This document shows, in pieces, positions 17,848 to 25,808 of a stretch of 64,000 bases of DNA. Made by a program: the position numbers and the translations under genes. Within the stretch, counting starts at the first letter, position 1, and each line of letters begins with the position of its first letter. The notes below the pieces were generated by a model, which saw only the letters and a program-made list of their open reading frames with translations, was not told where the DNA came from and searched no databases. The stretch covers positions 1 through 64,000 of the forward strand of contig JAILKU010000001.1 in the NCBI GenBank assembly GCA_024693505.1, given 5' to 3'. Origin of the DNA: Bacteroidaceae bacterium (lineage in GTDB: Bacteria > Bacteroidota > Bacteroidia > Bacteroidales > Bacteroidaceae).

Positions 17848-18849
17848 TCACAATTTTAGCGGACAATCCTTGTCACACTGTCCACACAGTGTTTGCTGAC
17901 TAAGACGTTTATTGTATTGAAAGACTGATACTTTATTGTCTCCGGCAACGATGAGCTTATCTTTCATGATACGGATATCATAGGCTGTATGACCTCCACC
18001 CAAGGCTTTGCTATCGAGGAGGATGCTGCGAAACTCACCATCAGCGCTATAGCAACTGATGCGGGGAATGCCCTTTTCAGAGGTCAACAATTCCCCGTTA
18101 CCGGCAGGCGTAATGATAGCAGGGTTGCAGCATCCGCTGAATGCTCCGACCTCGGCTCCCGGCTTGCCGAAGGAGGACAAGAACTCACCCTCTGTCGAAT
18201 AAATCTCCACACGATGACGTCCGGGGTTGGAACAATAAATGCGATCGCCGAGGTATGTTACGGCAAAACAATAGCTGGGCACGATAAAGCCTACAGGGCT
18301 TTGGATGAAGCGGGCCAGTGTGCCGTCAAGATTATACTTGCAGACGTTCTTGTCTGCAGCGTCGGTCACAAAAACGCCATCCGGGCATACCGCAATCGAA
18401 CAGTAGTCGGATGTCTCGCTGCAGGCATCCCACTGCTGCACCGTCTCGCCTTGGCGGTCGTACACCTCGATGCGGGCAGGGAAAAGCGCATAGATGCGTC
18501 CTCCGAAAACGGCGATATCACGCAAATCGCCGGGTGTTGAGAAGTTGGTCTGCAACTCGCCGCTCAGTCCATAGATGTATATGTTATTGGGCGTAGCGAT
18601 GAATATGCTGCCGCCCTCTATGTCCAAGGCACAGATATCATCTGGAACCTCAAAACCAAAGGTGCGCCGGTAAGGTGAGACGAAATCCCCATTCTCTTCC
18701 AAGAGCGTAATCCCTTTCATCCGCTTAGAATCATAGAATAGTCTGTCGGGATGCCTGAATAGGTTCCATACGTTCCGCCCCACCACCGAAAGCGCTACGC
18801 CTCCGACAGCCAAAGAACCAATAGTTTTTAAATAACCTCGCCTTTCCAT
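17848..18849 (-). CDS. NHL/six-bladed-propeller-like envelope protein
   Basis: 333 residues. MERRGYLKTIGSLAVGGVALSVVG at the N-terminus has paired arginines and a hydrophobic core, so it is a Tat-like signal or a membrane anchor. The rest shows NHL-type blade repeats (GGSIFIATPNNIYIYGLSGE, GGRIYALFPARIEVYDRQGE, GDRIYCSNPGRHRVEIYSTEGE) and ends in a Cys motif (CGQCDKDCPLKL) that could bind a cluster or metal. It lies four bases before the exported Fe-S gene. NHL propellers usually serve protein binding or act as hydrolase/lyase scaffolds; no catalytic residues are evident. Confidence 0.75.
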   Translation of the reverse strand: MERRGYLKTIGSLAVGGVALSVVGRNVWNLFRHPDRLFYDSKRMKGITLLEENGDFVSPYRRTFGFEVPDDICALDIEGGSIFIATPNNIYIYGLSGELQTNFSTPGDLRDIAVFGGRIYALFPARIEVYDRQGETVQQWDACSETSDYCSIAVCPDGVFVTDAADKNVCKYNLDGTLARFIQSPVGFIVPSYCFAVTYLGDRIYCSNPGRHRVEIYSTEGEFLSSFGKPGAEVGAFSGCCNPAIITPAGNGELLTSEKGIPRISCYSADGEFRSILLDSKALGGGHTAYDIRIMKDKLIVAGDNKVSVFQYNKRLSQQTLCGQCDKDCPLKL

Positions 18850-18886
18850 ATTTTAAATTCATTGTCCATTGTTCATTGTCCATTGT
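18850..18886. repeat. Simple leader (complement of ACAATGGACAATGA) between propeller genes
   Basis: Four imperfect copies of TGTCCATTG/TGTTCATTG followed by ATAATTGAGC. This is the complement of the unit at 9075-9134 and joins to the AATTGAGC end seen after other leaders at 24280 and 25695. Confidence 0.7.
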
Positions 18887-20353
18887 TCATAATTGAGCAT
18901 CGTTCTCCTCTCGCTTATTCGCAACCTTTAGGCATTTGATGGTCTTGGAATCTCGGATAATGAGCATTCCGTCGGCGTAGGCCATAGGGCCCCACGCATC
19001 AATGCCCTCGTCCATAACACGTTGCTTACGTACGAGTTTCATGGAGGTTGAGCTAAGTTGGTACATATAGAGTTCGCCGTCTTCCTTTAATGCAAAGAGA
19101 CGGTCGCCAATGATCATGTAGGGTCCCAGTCCGAAACGTTCGTCGGCAGCAGAGGTCCAGACGGGGTGATGCAGGTCGTCGGGACGGTACATAGCCAGCC
19201 GTTCTCGCATACCGCCACCGTCCTTTGGAAGAATGGTGATGAGCAAGCCCTTGTAGTTGACAGGAGTCTGTTGTTCGCTCGACATACCCTCGCTGGCCTT
19301 GTAGCTCTCTTTGATGGCTGCGCGCCACGAAGCACCTTGCCTGTCCACTTGGAGCAAGGCTCCGCCAGCTCCATATCCTGCCACGAGGAATATCTGGTTG
19401 GGGGAGATCTGAAGGGGCGAAGGGGCCACCACAGAGGGTTGCCACTTATTAGTATTCCACAGCAGTTTGCCGCGATTATTCTGTTCCGCTGAGACGCCGC
19501 ACACGCCACCCACACCGATATACACATAGGTAGGCGTTCCACCCAGATTCATGGGGATGACAGAGGAGTGGGACATTTTGAAGTTGATGGTGTTTGGCGT
19601 AGCCCAAAGCGTCTGGCCCGTATTGACATCAACCCCGAGCATGAGGGTGTCCCGGCCTGCCGGAGCAAGCACGAGTGTGTTGCCGTCTATGAGGGGACAC
19701 TGCGCCGTGTACCAGAACGGTATCTCGGTTGAGAAACGCTTCTTCATGTCTATGCTCCAACGCATCTGGCCCGTTATCTTATCGCAGCACATGACATGAC
19801 CCTCCGGTCCGATGGTGATGACTGACTTGTCGCTGACGGCAGGGATGGAACGGGAGAAACCGTGATTGCGCTTCAAGGGTACACGGTACCAGCGCTTCCA
19901 CAACTGTTTGCCCGTCAGCAGGTCAAAGCAGCGCAGCGCATCGGAACTCAGCTGCTCGTCATAATCGAGCACATACATCCTGCCTTCGGAGATGACTGGC
20001 GCAGCATGTCCCTCGCCAGCCGATACTGACCACATTTCCTTGAAATCGTCCTCGACCCATGACATCTGCTCCTCCAAGGCCACCTGATTGTCATGATTGC
20101 TTCCACGGAAACAGGGCCAACTCCCCGGCAACGCTGTGGCCTGTTGAACTGAATCCTGCATAAAGAACTCACCAATCAGTACATCGTTGGCCTTGCGTAC
20201 CTGACCGGCTGGACGGTTGTCTGCACCTGGCTGTGCCTCAGTGAAACCGTCACTTGGGTCATAACAGTGCCATGCAATAAGCAGGCACAGCCAGAAAGCG
20301 GCGACACCAACGGTGATCCATGTTATTTTTCTGTCATTCATACGATTGTTCAC
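18887..20353 (-). CDS. Membrane-anchored PQQ-like beta-propeller protein
   Basis: 488 residues: one N-terminal membrane anchor (ITWITVGVAAFWLCLLIAW) and then a propeller with blades such as DLLTGKQLWKRWY, DKITGQMRWSIDM and DVNTGQTLWATPN. The region about 50-90 (MQDSVQQATALPGSWPCFRGSNHDNQV) resembles the opening of secreted quinoprotein-like propellers (WPxFRGxxxxG). The start codon overlaps the stop of the cyclase-like gene by one base, so translation is coupled to an isoprenoid enzyme. The propeller should face the periplasm. Function unknown. Confidence 0.82.
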   Translation of the reverse strand: MNNRMNDRKITWITVGVAAFWLCLLIAWHCYDPSDGFTEAQPGADNRPAGQVRKANDVLIGEFFMQDSVQQATALPGSWPCFRGSNHDNQVALEEQMSWVEDDFKEMWSVSAGEGHAAPVISEGRMYVLDYDEQLSSDALRCFDLLTGKQLWKRWYRVPLKRNHGFSRSIPAVSDKSVITIGPEGHVMCCDKITGQMRWSIDMKKRFSTEIPFWYTAQCPLIDGNTLVLAPAGRDTLMLGVDVNTGQTLWATPNTINFKMSHSSVIPMNLGGTPTYVYIGVGGVCGVSAEQNNRGKLLWNTNKWQPSVVAPSPLQISPNQIFLVAGYGAGGALLQVDRQGASWRAAIKESYKASEGMSSEQQTPVNYKGLLITILPKDGGGMRERLAMYRPDDLHHPVWTSAADERFGLGPYMIIGDRLFALKEDGELYMYQLSSTSMKLVRKQRVMDEGIDAWGPMAYADGMLIIRDSKTIKCLKVANKREENDAQL

Positions 20354-22062
20354 TACTCACTTTCGACCTTGGTCATTGCGTTCAACAGGAAAAGGATGTT
20401 ATATAGCTCCTCGGAATACCAGAGGCGGGAGAAGTAAAGGCCTATGGGTTCGCGATCATAGAGTGTGCCAGCCTTGAACCGGCGGTAGAGATAGTCCCAG
20501 CCGCACTGCTTCTCGGTTTCGTAAAGACCGGGGAAATGAGCCAGTGCAGCGAGGGCCCGGCTGGTGAAAGTAACCTTGGACTTCACGCCCTTATTGCCGC
20601 CCCAACCACCGTCTTCGTTTTGGGCTTGCAGGATAAAACCGACCTGCGACAAAGCCAACTCAGCAGCTTTCGGATGGCCGGTGGACATCAGGTAGTCGAT
20701 AGCCGTGGCTGTGCCATAGACAGGAGCCTTTTCATCGGAGGCATCCTGGTCGCCAAACCATAGGGGGACCCAGCCTTGAGCCTCTTTTTCCATCCAGGCT
20801 ATCATACGGTCGAAGCTCTTCTGTACATCGGCTTTCAGTCTGCCGCCCAAAGAGGGCAACCACAGCCCCATGGCAAGAATGGCATGGGCAGTGATATCGG
20901 GCGTGCTGCGGTCGAAGGGTAGTTTCCCCCACCCGCGGCAGAAGGTGGGCATCCCGCCATCTCTATTCTGCAAACCCATAAGCCACTCCAGCCCTTTCCC
21001 GACCTCCGGACTTGGCTGGCCTTGAGTCAGATGATGCAGGGCAACCAGCGCACCGCTGGTGTCATCCCCGTCCGGTACAGAACCACTGAGATCGCTCCAC
21101 CCCCAGCCCCCTGGTGCAGCAGCAGTGAAAGGATGGACGGTGGTTGTCGCATTCCGTCTGATAGCCCTTTCGCATTTCAGCCTTTCCTTCGCCCATTCTT
21201 CATTGCGCGGCAAGACCTTGGCAGCCAGACTTGTCAGCCAGCCCGACAGGTTGGTATCGATGGGCCATGAGCCGTCTTCGCGTACGGTATCAACGAGGAA
21301 CTGAGCACAGTGCTTCGTCACTTCATGCTGACGGAAGCCGCCTTCCGCCAAACACATACCTACAAAAGCCGTCAGGGGGGCAGCCTCCAGGAAACCGCCA
21401 TCTTCAGGTTGCATACGAAGCAATACACGCATCGACTTGGGAACAAAGAGGCGACGCAACGGCGAAAGCAGTCCGCCCTTCTTGTTCAGCTGGCAAATGC
21501 CAATGGCTATCAGTGCAGGAATGGCATAGCTCACCACCGGCAGGTTAAGGTAGCGGAACAGCCGCTGAGGCAACGTAGCCAGTTCGAAGGGGAAGGTGGG
21601 AATGCCCTTCCAGCTCCTGACAACTCCTGCCAGAGCGCACATCACAAGAATGGGCACGGAGAAGGTGTAGTCGCGACCGTAGTAACGGAGTACGCTCCAG
21701 GTGATAGCCTCTTCGCTATCGTCCCCGAACTGGCGGCAAAGATATTGCCGGGTCTCATCGGGAGCCTGTCCCACAGCAAAGAGCGAGGCATAGGTGAGCA
21801 GTGTGGCGGTCATGTTCGACGGACTCTCTACCGAATCGCCCCACGAACCATCAGCCTTCATCGTTCCATGCAGCCAGCGCACACCGGCCCTGATCTGAGA
21901 CGCATAACGGTCGGGGTCTATCCGCTGCAGGGCAAACACACTGACAGAAGTGGAGATAGCACTACTGGAGAGGGCTCCTCGCCACATGCCATCGGCCGAA
22001 CGGCTCTTCATTAGCCGCTCCAAGGCATCTGCCTGCATTTCCTTCATCTGTTCTGCATTCAT
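20353..22062 (-). CDS. Squalene-hopene-cyclase-like class II terpene cyclase
   Basis: 569 residues, shorter than hopene cyclases (about 630) but with all main landmarks: an N-terminal QW-like unit (MKSRSADGMWRG), a second (MKADGSWGD), the loop IPTFPFELATLPQRLFRYLNLPVVSYA, DGSWPIDTNLS, the catalytic DXDD acid motif as D331-G-D-D334 in VPDGDDTSGAL, MGLQNRDGGMP, and QNEDGGWGG near the end. The DXDD Asp protonates an alkene or epoxide to start cyclisation. A cyclase acting on a polyprenyl chain made by the neighbouring synthase is the direct inference. The substrate (squalene, a polyprenol, or a polyprenyl quinone or diphosphate) cannot be told. It overlaps both neighbours (ATGA upstream, one base downstream). 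Confidence 0.82.
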   Translation of the reverse strand: MNAEQMKEMQADALERLMKSRSADGMWRGALSSSAISTSVSVFALQRIDPDRYASQIRAGVRWLHGTMKADGSWGDSVESPSNMTATLLTYASLFAVGQAPDETRQYLCRQFGDDSEEAITWSVLRYYGRDYTFSVPILVMCALAGVVRSWKGIPTFPFELATLPQRLFRYLNLPVVSYAIPALIAIGICQLNKKGGLLSPLRRLFVPKSMRVLLRMQPEDGGFLEAAPLTAFVGMCLAEGGFRQHEVTKHCAQFLVDTVREDGSWPIDTNLSGWLTSLAAKVLPRNEEWAKERLKCERAIRRNATTTVHPFTAAAPGGWGWSDLSGSVPDGDDTSGALVALHHLTQGQPSPEVGKGLEWLMGLQNRDGGMPTFCRGWGKLPFDRSTPDITAHAILAMGLWLPSLGGRLKADVQKSFDRMIAWMEKEAQGWVPLWFGDQDASDEKAPVYGTATAIDYLMSTGHPKAAELALSQVGFILQAQNEDGGWGGNKGVKSKVTFTSRALAALAHFPGLYETEKQCGWDYLYRRFKAGTLYDREPIGLYFSRLWYSEELYNILFLLNAMTKVESE

Positions 22063-22733
22063 AACGAGCCTAATGCTAAAAGTCCATAGAAAACATATTC
22101 CACATCGCTATAGTTATCGAAAACGGTAGGAGTGAAGCCGCCGCTGTCGAGCCAATGAGCGTTAATAAAATCAGAAGCATCCTTATATTCAGTCCCCAAG
22201 AGACGCAACGTAAACAAGGCCACAGCGGTGCTCAGCAAGTCGGGGACGGGGGCTTCATCTGTAGCGCGGAAGCCGCCGCTTTCATCCTGGCGTTCATGGA
22301 GCCAGGCGAGCAAATCGGGATCGGGCCGGGACTTCGTCTGATGCTGCATGGCCAGGATGCAACAAGCGGCATTGGTGGTCCTTGCCGGTGGAAGGTTCGT
22401 CAGCAGGGCCTTGAGAGCTGAACGCCCGCCGAAGATCCGTTTCTCCGCCTCTATAAAGCGAAAGAACCGCTTGTATATTGTATCTTCCTGCCGACCATCC
22501 TCTGCAGACAGGCTGATGCGCGTTCCGAGTAATCTGAGCGGTGAGAACACGGCCTCGAGCACTTCGCCAAACTGTTTGTAGTAGGCATCCTCGCCACCAC
22601 CGGCATTCATATAACCGCCACCAGTCTTCTCCGAAGCCACGAAAGCCTGAATGGCTCGTCGCGCCTCAGGCGATATGCGCTTCCAACCTCTGCGCAATGC
22701 CCAATAAACTTTATATAACAACGGTATCCTCAC
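22059..22733 (-). CDS. Prenyltransferase/cyclase-repeat protein (alpha/alpha barrel fragment)
   Basis: 224 residues of helical repeats of the squalene-cyclase/protein-prenyltransferase type (LLAWLHERQDESGGFRATDEAPVPDLLSTAVALFTL; NAHWLDSGGFTP...VFYGLLAL). Repeats ending in GGF with D-x-L-S-T are also seen in prenyltransferase beta-subunits. It is far too short for a full cyclase and has no DXDD, so it may be a partner subunit or a substrate-binding protein for the cyclase whose ATG overlaps its stop (ATGA, 22059-22062). A split of an ancestral larger cyclase is less likely, because the downstream protein already has a complete N-terminus. Confidence 0.7.
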   Translation of the reverse strand: MRIPLLYKVYWALRRGWKRISPEARRAIQAFVASEKTGGGYMNAGGGEDAYYKQFGEVLEAVFSPLRLLGTRISLSAEDGRQEDTIYKRFFRFIEAEKRIFGGRSALKALLTNLPPARTTNAACCILAMQHQTKSRPDPDLLAWLHERQDESGGFRATDEAPVPDLLSTAVALFTLRLLGTEYKDASDFINAHWLDSGGFTPTVFDNYSDVEYVFYGLLALGSL

Positions 22734-22777
22734 TACCTTTTGAACTTTAAGCTCTTAAACTTTTAAACTCTTGAACT
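22734..22777. repeat. CTTTTGAACTTTAAG simple leader
   Basis: Imperfect 11-12-base units (TTTTGAACTTTAAGCTC, TTAAACTTTTAAACTC, TTGAACTTTAAACC) occupy the gap between the polyprenyl-synthase and 224-residue genes. It is related to the leader at 9800-9950. Confidence 0.65.
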
Positions 22778-24259
22778 TTAAACCATGGACTCTGTTACCT
22801 GATAGAGCAGGCGTTTCAGTTCCAACTCGTCGAGGGCGTTCAGCGCATCGAGCGCCTCCTGGTGGAAGTGTTCGGTCAAACGCTGCAACTCGATTCTGAC
22901 CTCGTCGCCGCTCCAGGTCGGGTGTTCGTTCTGCAGGGCCAGCACTGCAGACGGATGGGTTGCCAGCACCTTGTCTTGCATGTAATCTTCCAAATCGTCC
23001 TTCAGCTGATAGGCGATGCCCAAAGCCTCGGAATAGGTTTTCAGCATCGGACGGAGATGGGCGAAATTACCCGTACAACTCAAGCCCAGCATCAGCGAGA
23101 CCTCGAAGGCAGGTACTGTCTTATTGCGGAAGATGTTCATGACAAAGGGCATGTCAACAGACGTTCCGTTCCACGACAGTTCCTCACCCTGGCCTTTGCA
23201 TAGCTTGATATGCGCTTCAGCAATGAGACGGAGCAGTTCGGCATTATTGCTCTGTGCCAAAATGCGGTAACCGAGACCCAGCAGAGCATCTCCCGCATTG
23301 ATGGCAAAGGCATCGCCATAGAGGGCATTGATGGTGGGCTGTCCGTAGCGGGTCTTGTCCTGATCTTCGATATCATCGTGAATGAGTGAGGCTTTGTGAA
23401 AGCACTCCACCGCAACGGCAGCACGATGAACATCATCGGTCATCTCGGTCTTGCCCGTCAGTGCCTGCCAGACAGCAGCGAGCAAGTAGGGTCGCCAACG
23501 CTTGCCCTCACCGCTCATCCAGTCAAGACAGACATCGAGAGTGCGATTGTCTGCGGGATGCATCAGCTGCTCCAGTTCTGAACGCGTGAACCATCGGTTC
23601 ACCTGTTCGCGGATGGCCTCATGGTCGAGCAGTGTGGGCGTAGCCTCATCGCTGAGCATAGTAAGCAGTTCTTCCACATAATCCTCATCGACATGCGTAT
23701 CCCGGCAACCTGAATCGTTCAGGGCAACAGCCAGACCTGGTACGGCGTGCCCTACGAGCAGGGGGAAAGCCTTCTCCAGGGAGTCGAGGCAGCTCACGCC
23801 AATAACAGCATCAATCACATTGTTCTCTATCAGTTCGATGACCTGCGTAAACCCTTCCGCTACGATACTCAGGCCGCCCAGCTGCTCGGCCCTGTCCTGC
23901 AGACGGGGGATGTTGCAGCGGCCGCAGCGGTGGCAGAGCAGCCCGTAGGCATCGAACTCGGCCTGACACTCGCCGTATTTGCTCAGGCACTTGGGCAGCA
24001 TCAGCAGGCGTCGCTCATGAGGGATGCCTGCCACGATCGGGAGCCATAACTGGTTGTGGATCTCGACCATGAGCCAGGGATGGAGGTGCCGGGACGAAGT
24101 CTCTGCCTGCGAATGGGCAATGAATTCATCAGCCAACTGCTCCAGCTGCTTGAGCGAGACCGGCGGGCAAAGGTGTTGCGTCTGCACAAACTCTTTCAGT
24201 GACTTGCGCAATGCTGTCCGCTCTTCCAGCGTTGGAGGTATTCTTAATTCATAATTCAT
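22778..24259 (-). CDS. DUF116-polyprenyl diphosphate synthase fusion
   Basis: 493 residues. The N-terminal half (about 1-215) is DUF116-like, with LPKCLSKYGECQAEFDAYGLLCHRCGRCNI and VIGVSCLDSLEKAFPLL...GCRDTHVD, cysteines that may bind Fe-S. The C-terminal half (about 230-493) is an all-trans polyprenyl synthase. Its first aspartate-rich motif is in LIHDDIEDQDKTRYG (DDIED), and the second in QLKDDLEDYM (DDLED). It should condense isopentenyl diphosphate with an allylic diphosphate. The start MNYELRIPP is encoded by a simple AATTCATAATT leader, so the true start could be the next residues inside the frame. It probably supplies the chain used by the cyclase encoded downstream. Confidence 0.88.
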   Translation of the reverse strand: MNYELRIPPTLEERTALRKSLKEFVQTQHLCPPVSLKQLEQLADEFIAHSQAETSSRHLHPWLMVEIHNQLWLPIVAGIPHERRLLMLPKCLSKYGECQAEFDAYGLLCHRCGRCNIPRLQDRAEQLGGLSIVAEGFTQVIELIENNVIDAVIGVSCLDSLEKAFPLLVGHAVPGLAVALNDSGCRDTHVDEDYVEELLTMLSDEATPTLLDHEAIREQVNRWFTRSELEQLMHPADNRTLDVCLDWMSGEGKRWRPYLLAAVWQALTGKTEMTDDVHRAAVAVECFHKASLIHDDIEDQDKTRYGQPTINALYGDAFAINAGDALLGLGYRILAQSNNAELLRLIAEAHIKLCKGQGEELSWNGTSVDMPFVMNIFRNKTVPAFEVSLMLGLSCTGNFAHLRPMLKTYSEALGIAYQLKDDLEDYMQDKVLATHPSAVLALQNEHPTWSGDEVRIELQRLTEHFHQEALDALNALDELELKRLLYQVTESMV

Positions 24260-24473
24260 AATTCACAATTCATAATTGAGCTTCTCTCGACTCCTGTCAC
24301 GACTCGACAAAATCCAAACGAGTTTGGTTCTGTGCTCGCTGCTCCAGGAGTTGACCTCCGGTCGACTCCCTTCGCGACTCGGCCAAATGAAAGTGAACTT
24401 TCAATGGCGCTCACTGCTCCAAGAGTTCATAATTGAGCTGCGCTCGACTCTCCCCCCCTGGGGGCGGGAGGTC
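24260..24473. repeat. Intergenic repeat block: AATTCATAATT leader and hairpin element
   Basis: 24252-24284 is the AATTCATAATT/CACAATT leader. 24337-24432 is a hairpin element: CGCTGCTCC, GAGTTGACC..GGTCGACTC stem, CTTCGCGACTCGGCC, a second stem GAAAGT/ACTTTC, GCTC and CTGCTCC. A partial copy directly before it (24285-24350) has the same frame (CGACTC..CGACTCG) but its stem is CCAAAC/GTTTGG, a compensatory change. No gene is seen. Confidence 0.75.
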
Positions 24474-25679
24474 TTATCCGTATGCTCCGAAGCCGAAGAA
24501 GTAATGTCTCTTCAGCCATCTGTAGGGTGCGCTCTTCTCCGGGATGGCGGCAGCCCCCATATCATGACACGGCACCGGCTTCATCCGGGCATATTCCTGC
24601 ATGGCCGTTCCCCGGCTGGTGGCCTCCCGGGCATCATAGCCCCTGATGATCTCAGCCATAAGCTGCGGGTTCTCCATCAGGATGCAGCCCCGGGTAGCCT
24701 GGGCTATCTGTCGCCTCATCCCGGAAAGGAACTGCGACTGTGCATAGAGCGCCGAGAGGTTGCTGGCATCGGCGTTGAGGAAGTCGGTAGCCATCTGGAT
24801 AACAGGGCAGAACTCCAGGGCGCCCGAGGGCGAGATGTGGTGACTCATGCCTGTGGCGCCAGGGCAAATGGCTTTTCCCTCTGCGTCCCAATAGACATCA
24901 ATGAGGGCGACGGGCGCATTCAGGCGCTCGCTGACGAGGAACTGGCGCAGGCGGGTTATCTGCTCGCTGGTGAGTGCCGCCTCGGGACGGGCATCGGCAC
25001 CGACGGGACGGTAGATGTAGTACCACAGATAGGTTGCTCCCAGGCGGGCCACCCGCTCAATGTGCTCGCGGCTAACCAACTCGTCGAAGTTCGTCTGACA
25101 GATACTGGCGGCTATTCCAAATATTAGACCCGCCTCGCGACAGGCACCGACCCCTTGCAGGGTGCGCCGATAGACATCGCCGGCCTGGCGGCGGCTGTCG
25201 CTTTCCTGTTCCAGTCCTTCGATGCTGATGAGAGGCGTCACGTTTCCGGCCTTCCGCAGTCGCCTGGCGATGTCGGCGTTCAGCAGCGTGCCGTTGGTGA
25301 AGAGTTGGAAGTAACAGTCGGAGTGCCTGTCGAAGATGTCGAGGAGCCCTTTGTACATCAAGGGTTCGCCGCCCAGGATGCCGAAGAACCTGGAGCCATG
25401 CAGCTTGCTCTGGCGGATGATGCCGTCCACCTGTTCGGTTGTCAGGCTCCTGCGCCCGCCCCTGGTCACCCAGCATCCGCTGCAGGCCAGGTTGCAGGTT
25501 TCGGTGACGGAAATCATATTGAAGGCCGGGAAGAACGGTTCGCCCCGCCGCTGCCTCCGCTCGAACTGACGCATATTCCGCAGGTTGGGCCGGCAGAAGT
25601 TCCAGAGAAACTTCCACAACAACCTGACAGGGGTTTGCCTCGTCACCCGCCAGCAGAGCTTAATCAATTCATAATTCAT
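24474..25679 (-). CDS. Radical SAM enzyme (HpnH-like class)
   Basis: 401 residues. The [4Fe-4S]/SAM motif is CNLACSGC (about residues 62-69) in MISVTETCNLACSGCWVTRGG. GILGGEPLMYKGLLDIF is the GGE motif and LISIEGLEQESDSRRQ the strand after it. A C-terminal region holds further cysteines (CPGATG, CPVIQMA, CILME) that could bind another cluster. It resembles HpnH, which attaches adenosine to hopenes, and SPASM-type maturases. In this operon, with a cyclase and a prenyl synthase, modification of a cyclised isoprenoid is a reasonable guess and not proven. The start MNYEL is again supplied by the AATTCATAATT leader. Confidence 0.85.
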   Translation of the reverse strand: MNYELIKLCWRVTRQTPVRLLWKFLWNFCRPNLRNMRQFERRQRRGEPFFPAFNMISVTETCNLACSGCWVTRGGRRSLTTEQVDGIIRQSKLHGSRFFGILGGEPLMYKGLLDIFDRHSDCYFQLFTNGTLLNADIARRLRKAGNVTPLISIEGLEQESDSRRQAGDVYRRTLQGVGACREAGLIFGIAASICQTNFDELVSREHIERVARLGATYLWYYIYRPVGADARPEAALTSEQITRLRQFLVSERLNAPVALIDVYWDAEGKAICPGATGMSHHISPSGALEFCPVIQMATDFLNADASNLSALYAQSQFLSGMRRQIAQATRGCILMENPQLMAEIIRGYDAREATSRGTAMQEYARMKPVPCHDMGAAAIPEKSAPYRWLKRHYFFGFGAYG

Positions 25680-25808
25680 AATTCACAATTCATAATTGAG
25701 CTGCGCTTAGTTCCCGCTCACTGCTCTAGGAGTTGACCTCCGGTCGACTCCCTTCGCGACTCGGCCAAATGAAAGTGAGCTTTCAATGGCGCTCGCTGCT
25801 CCAGAAGT
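25680..25808. repeat. Intergenic repeat block: AATTCATAATT leader and second hairpin element
   Basis: The leader at 25668-25698 is followed by a near-identical copy (25705-25808) of the hairpin element at 24337-24432. Differences fall in the loop (GAAAG..TGAG..CTTTC) and at single sites. Both copies have the same orientation relative to the operon and both sit just upstream of a gene whose start is in the leader. Confidence 0.8.

Noticed and set aside
3468-20353. PQQ-dependent dehydrogenases
   Set aside because: The propellers have the repeat type but I see no vicinal Cys pair or dehydrogenase active-site residues, so they are called PQQ-like or BamB-like only.
25125-25140. A further copy of TAGACCCGCCTCGCG inside the radical SAM gene
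   Set aside because: The reading frame across it encodes a normal part of the protein (CREAGLIFG), with no partner motif nearby, so it is taken as chance similarity.
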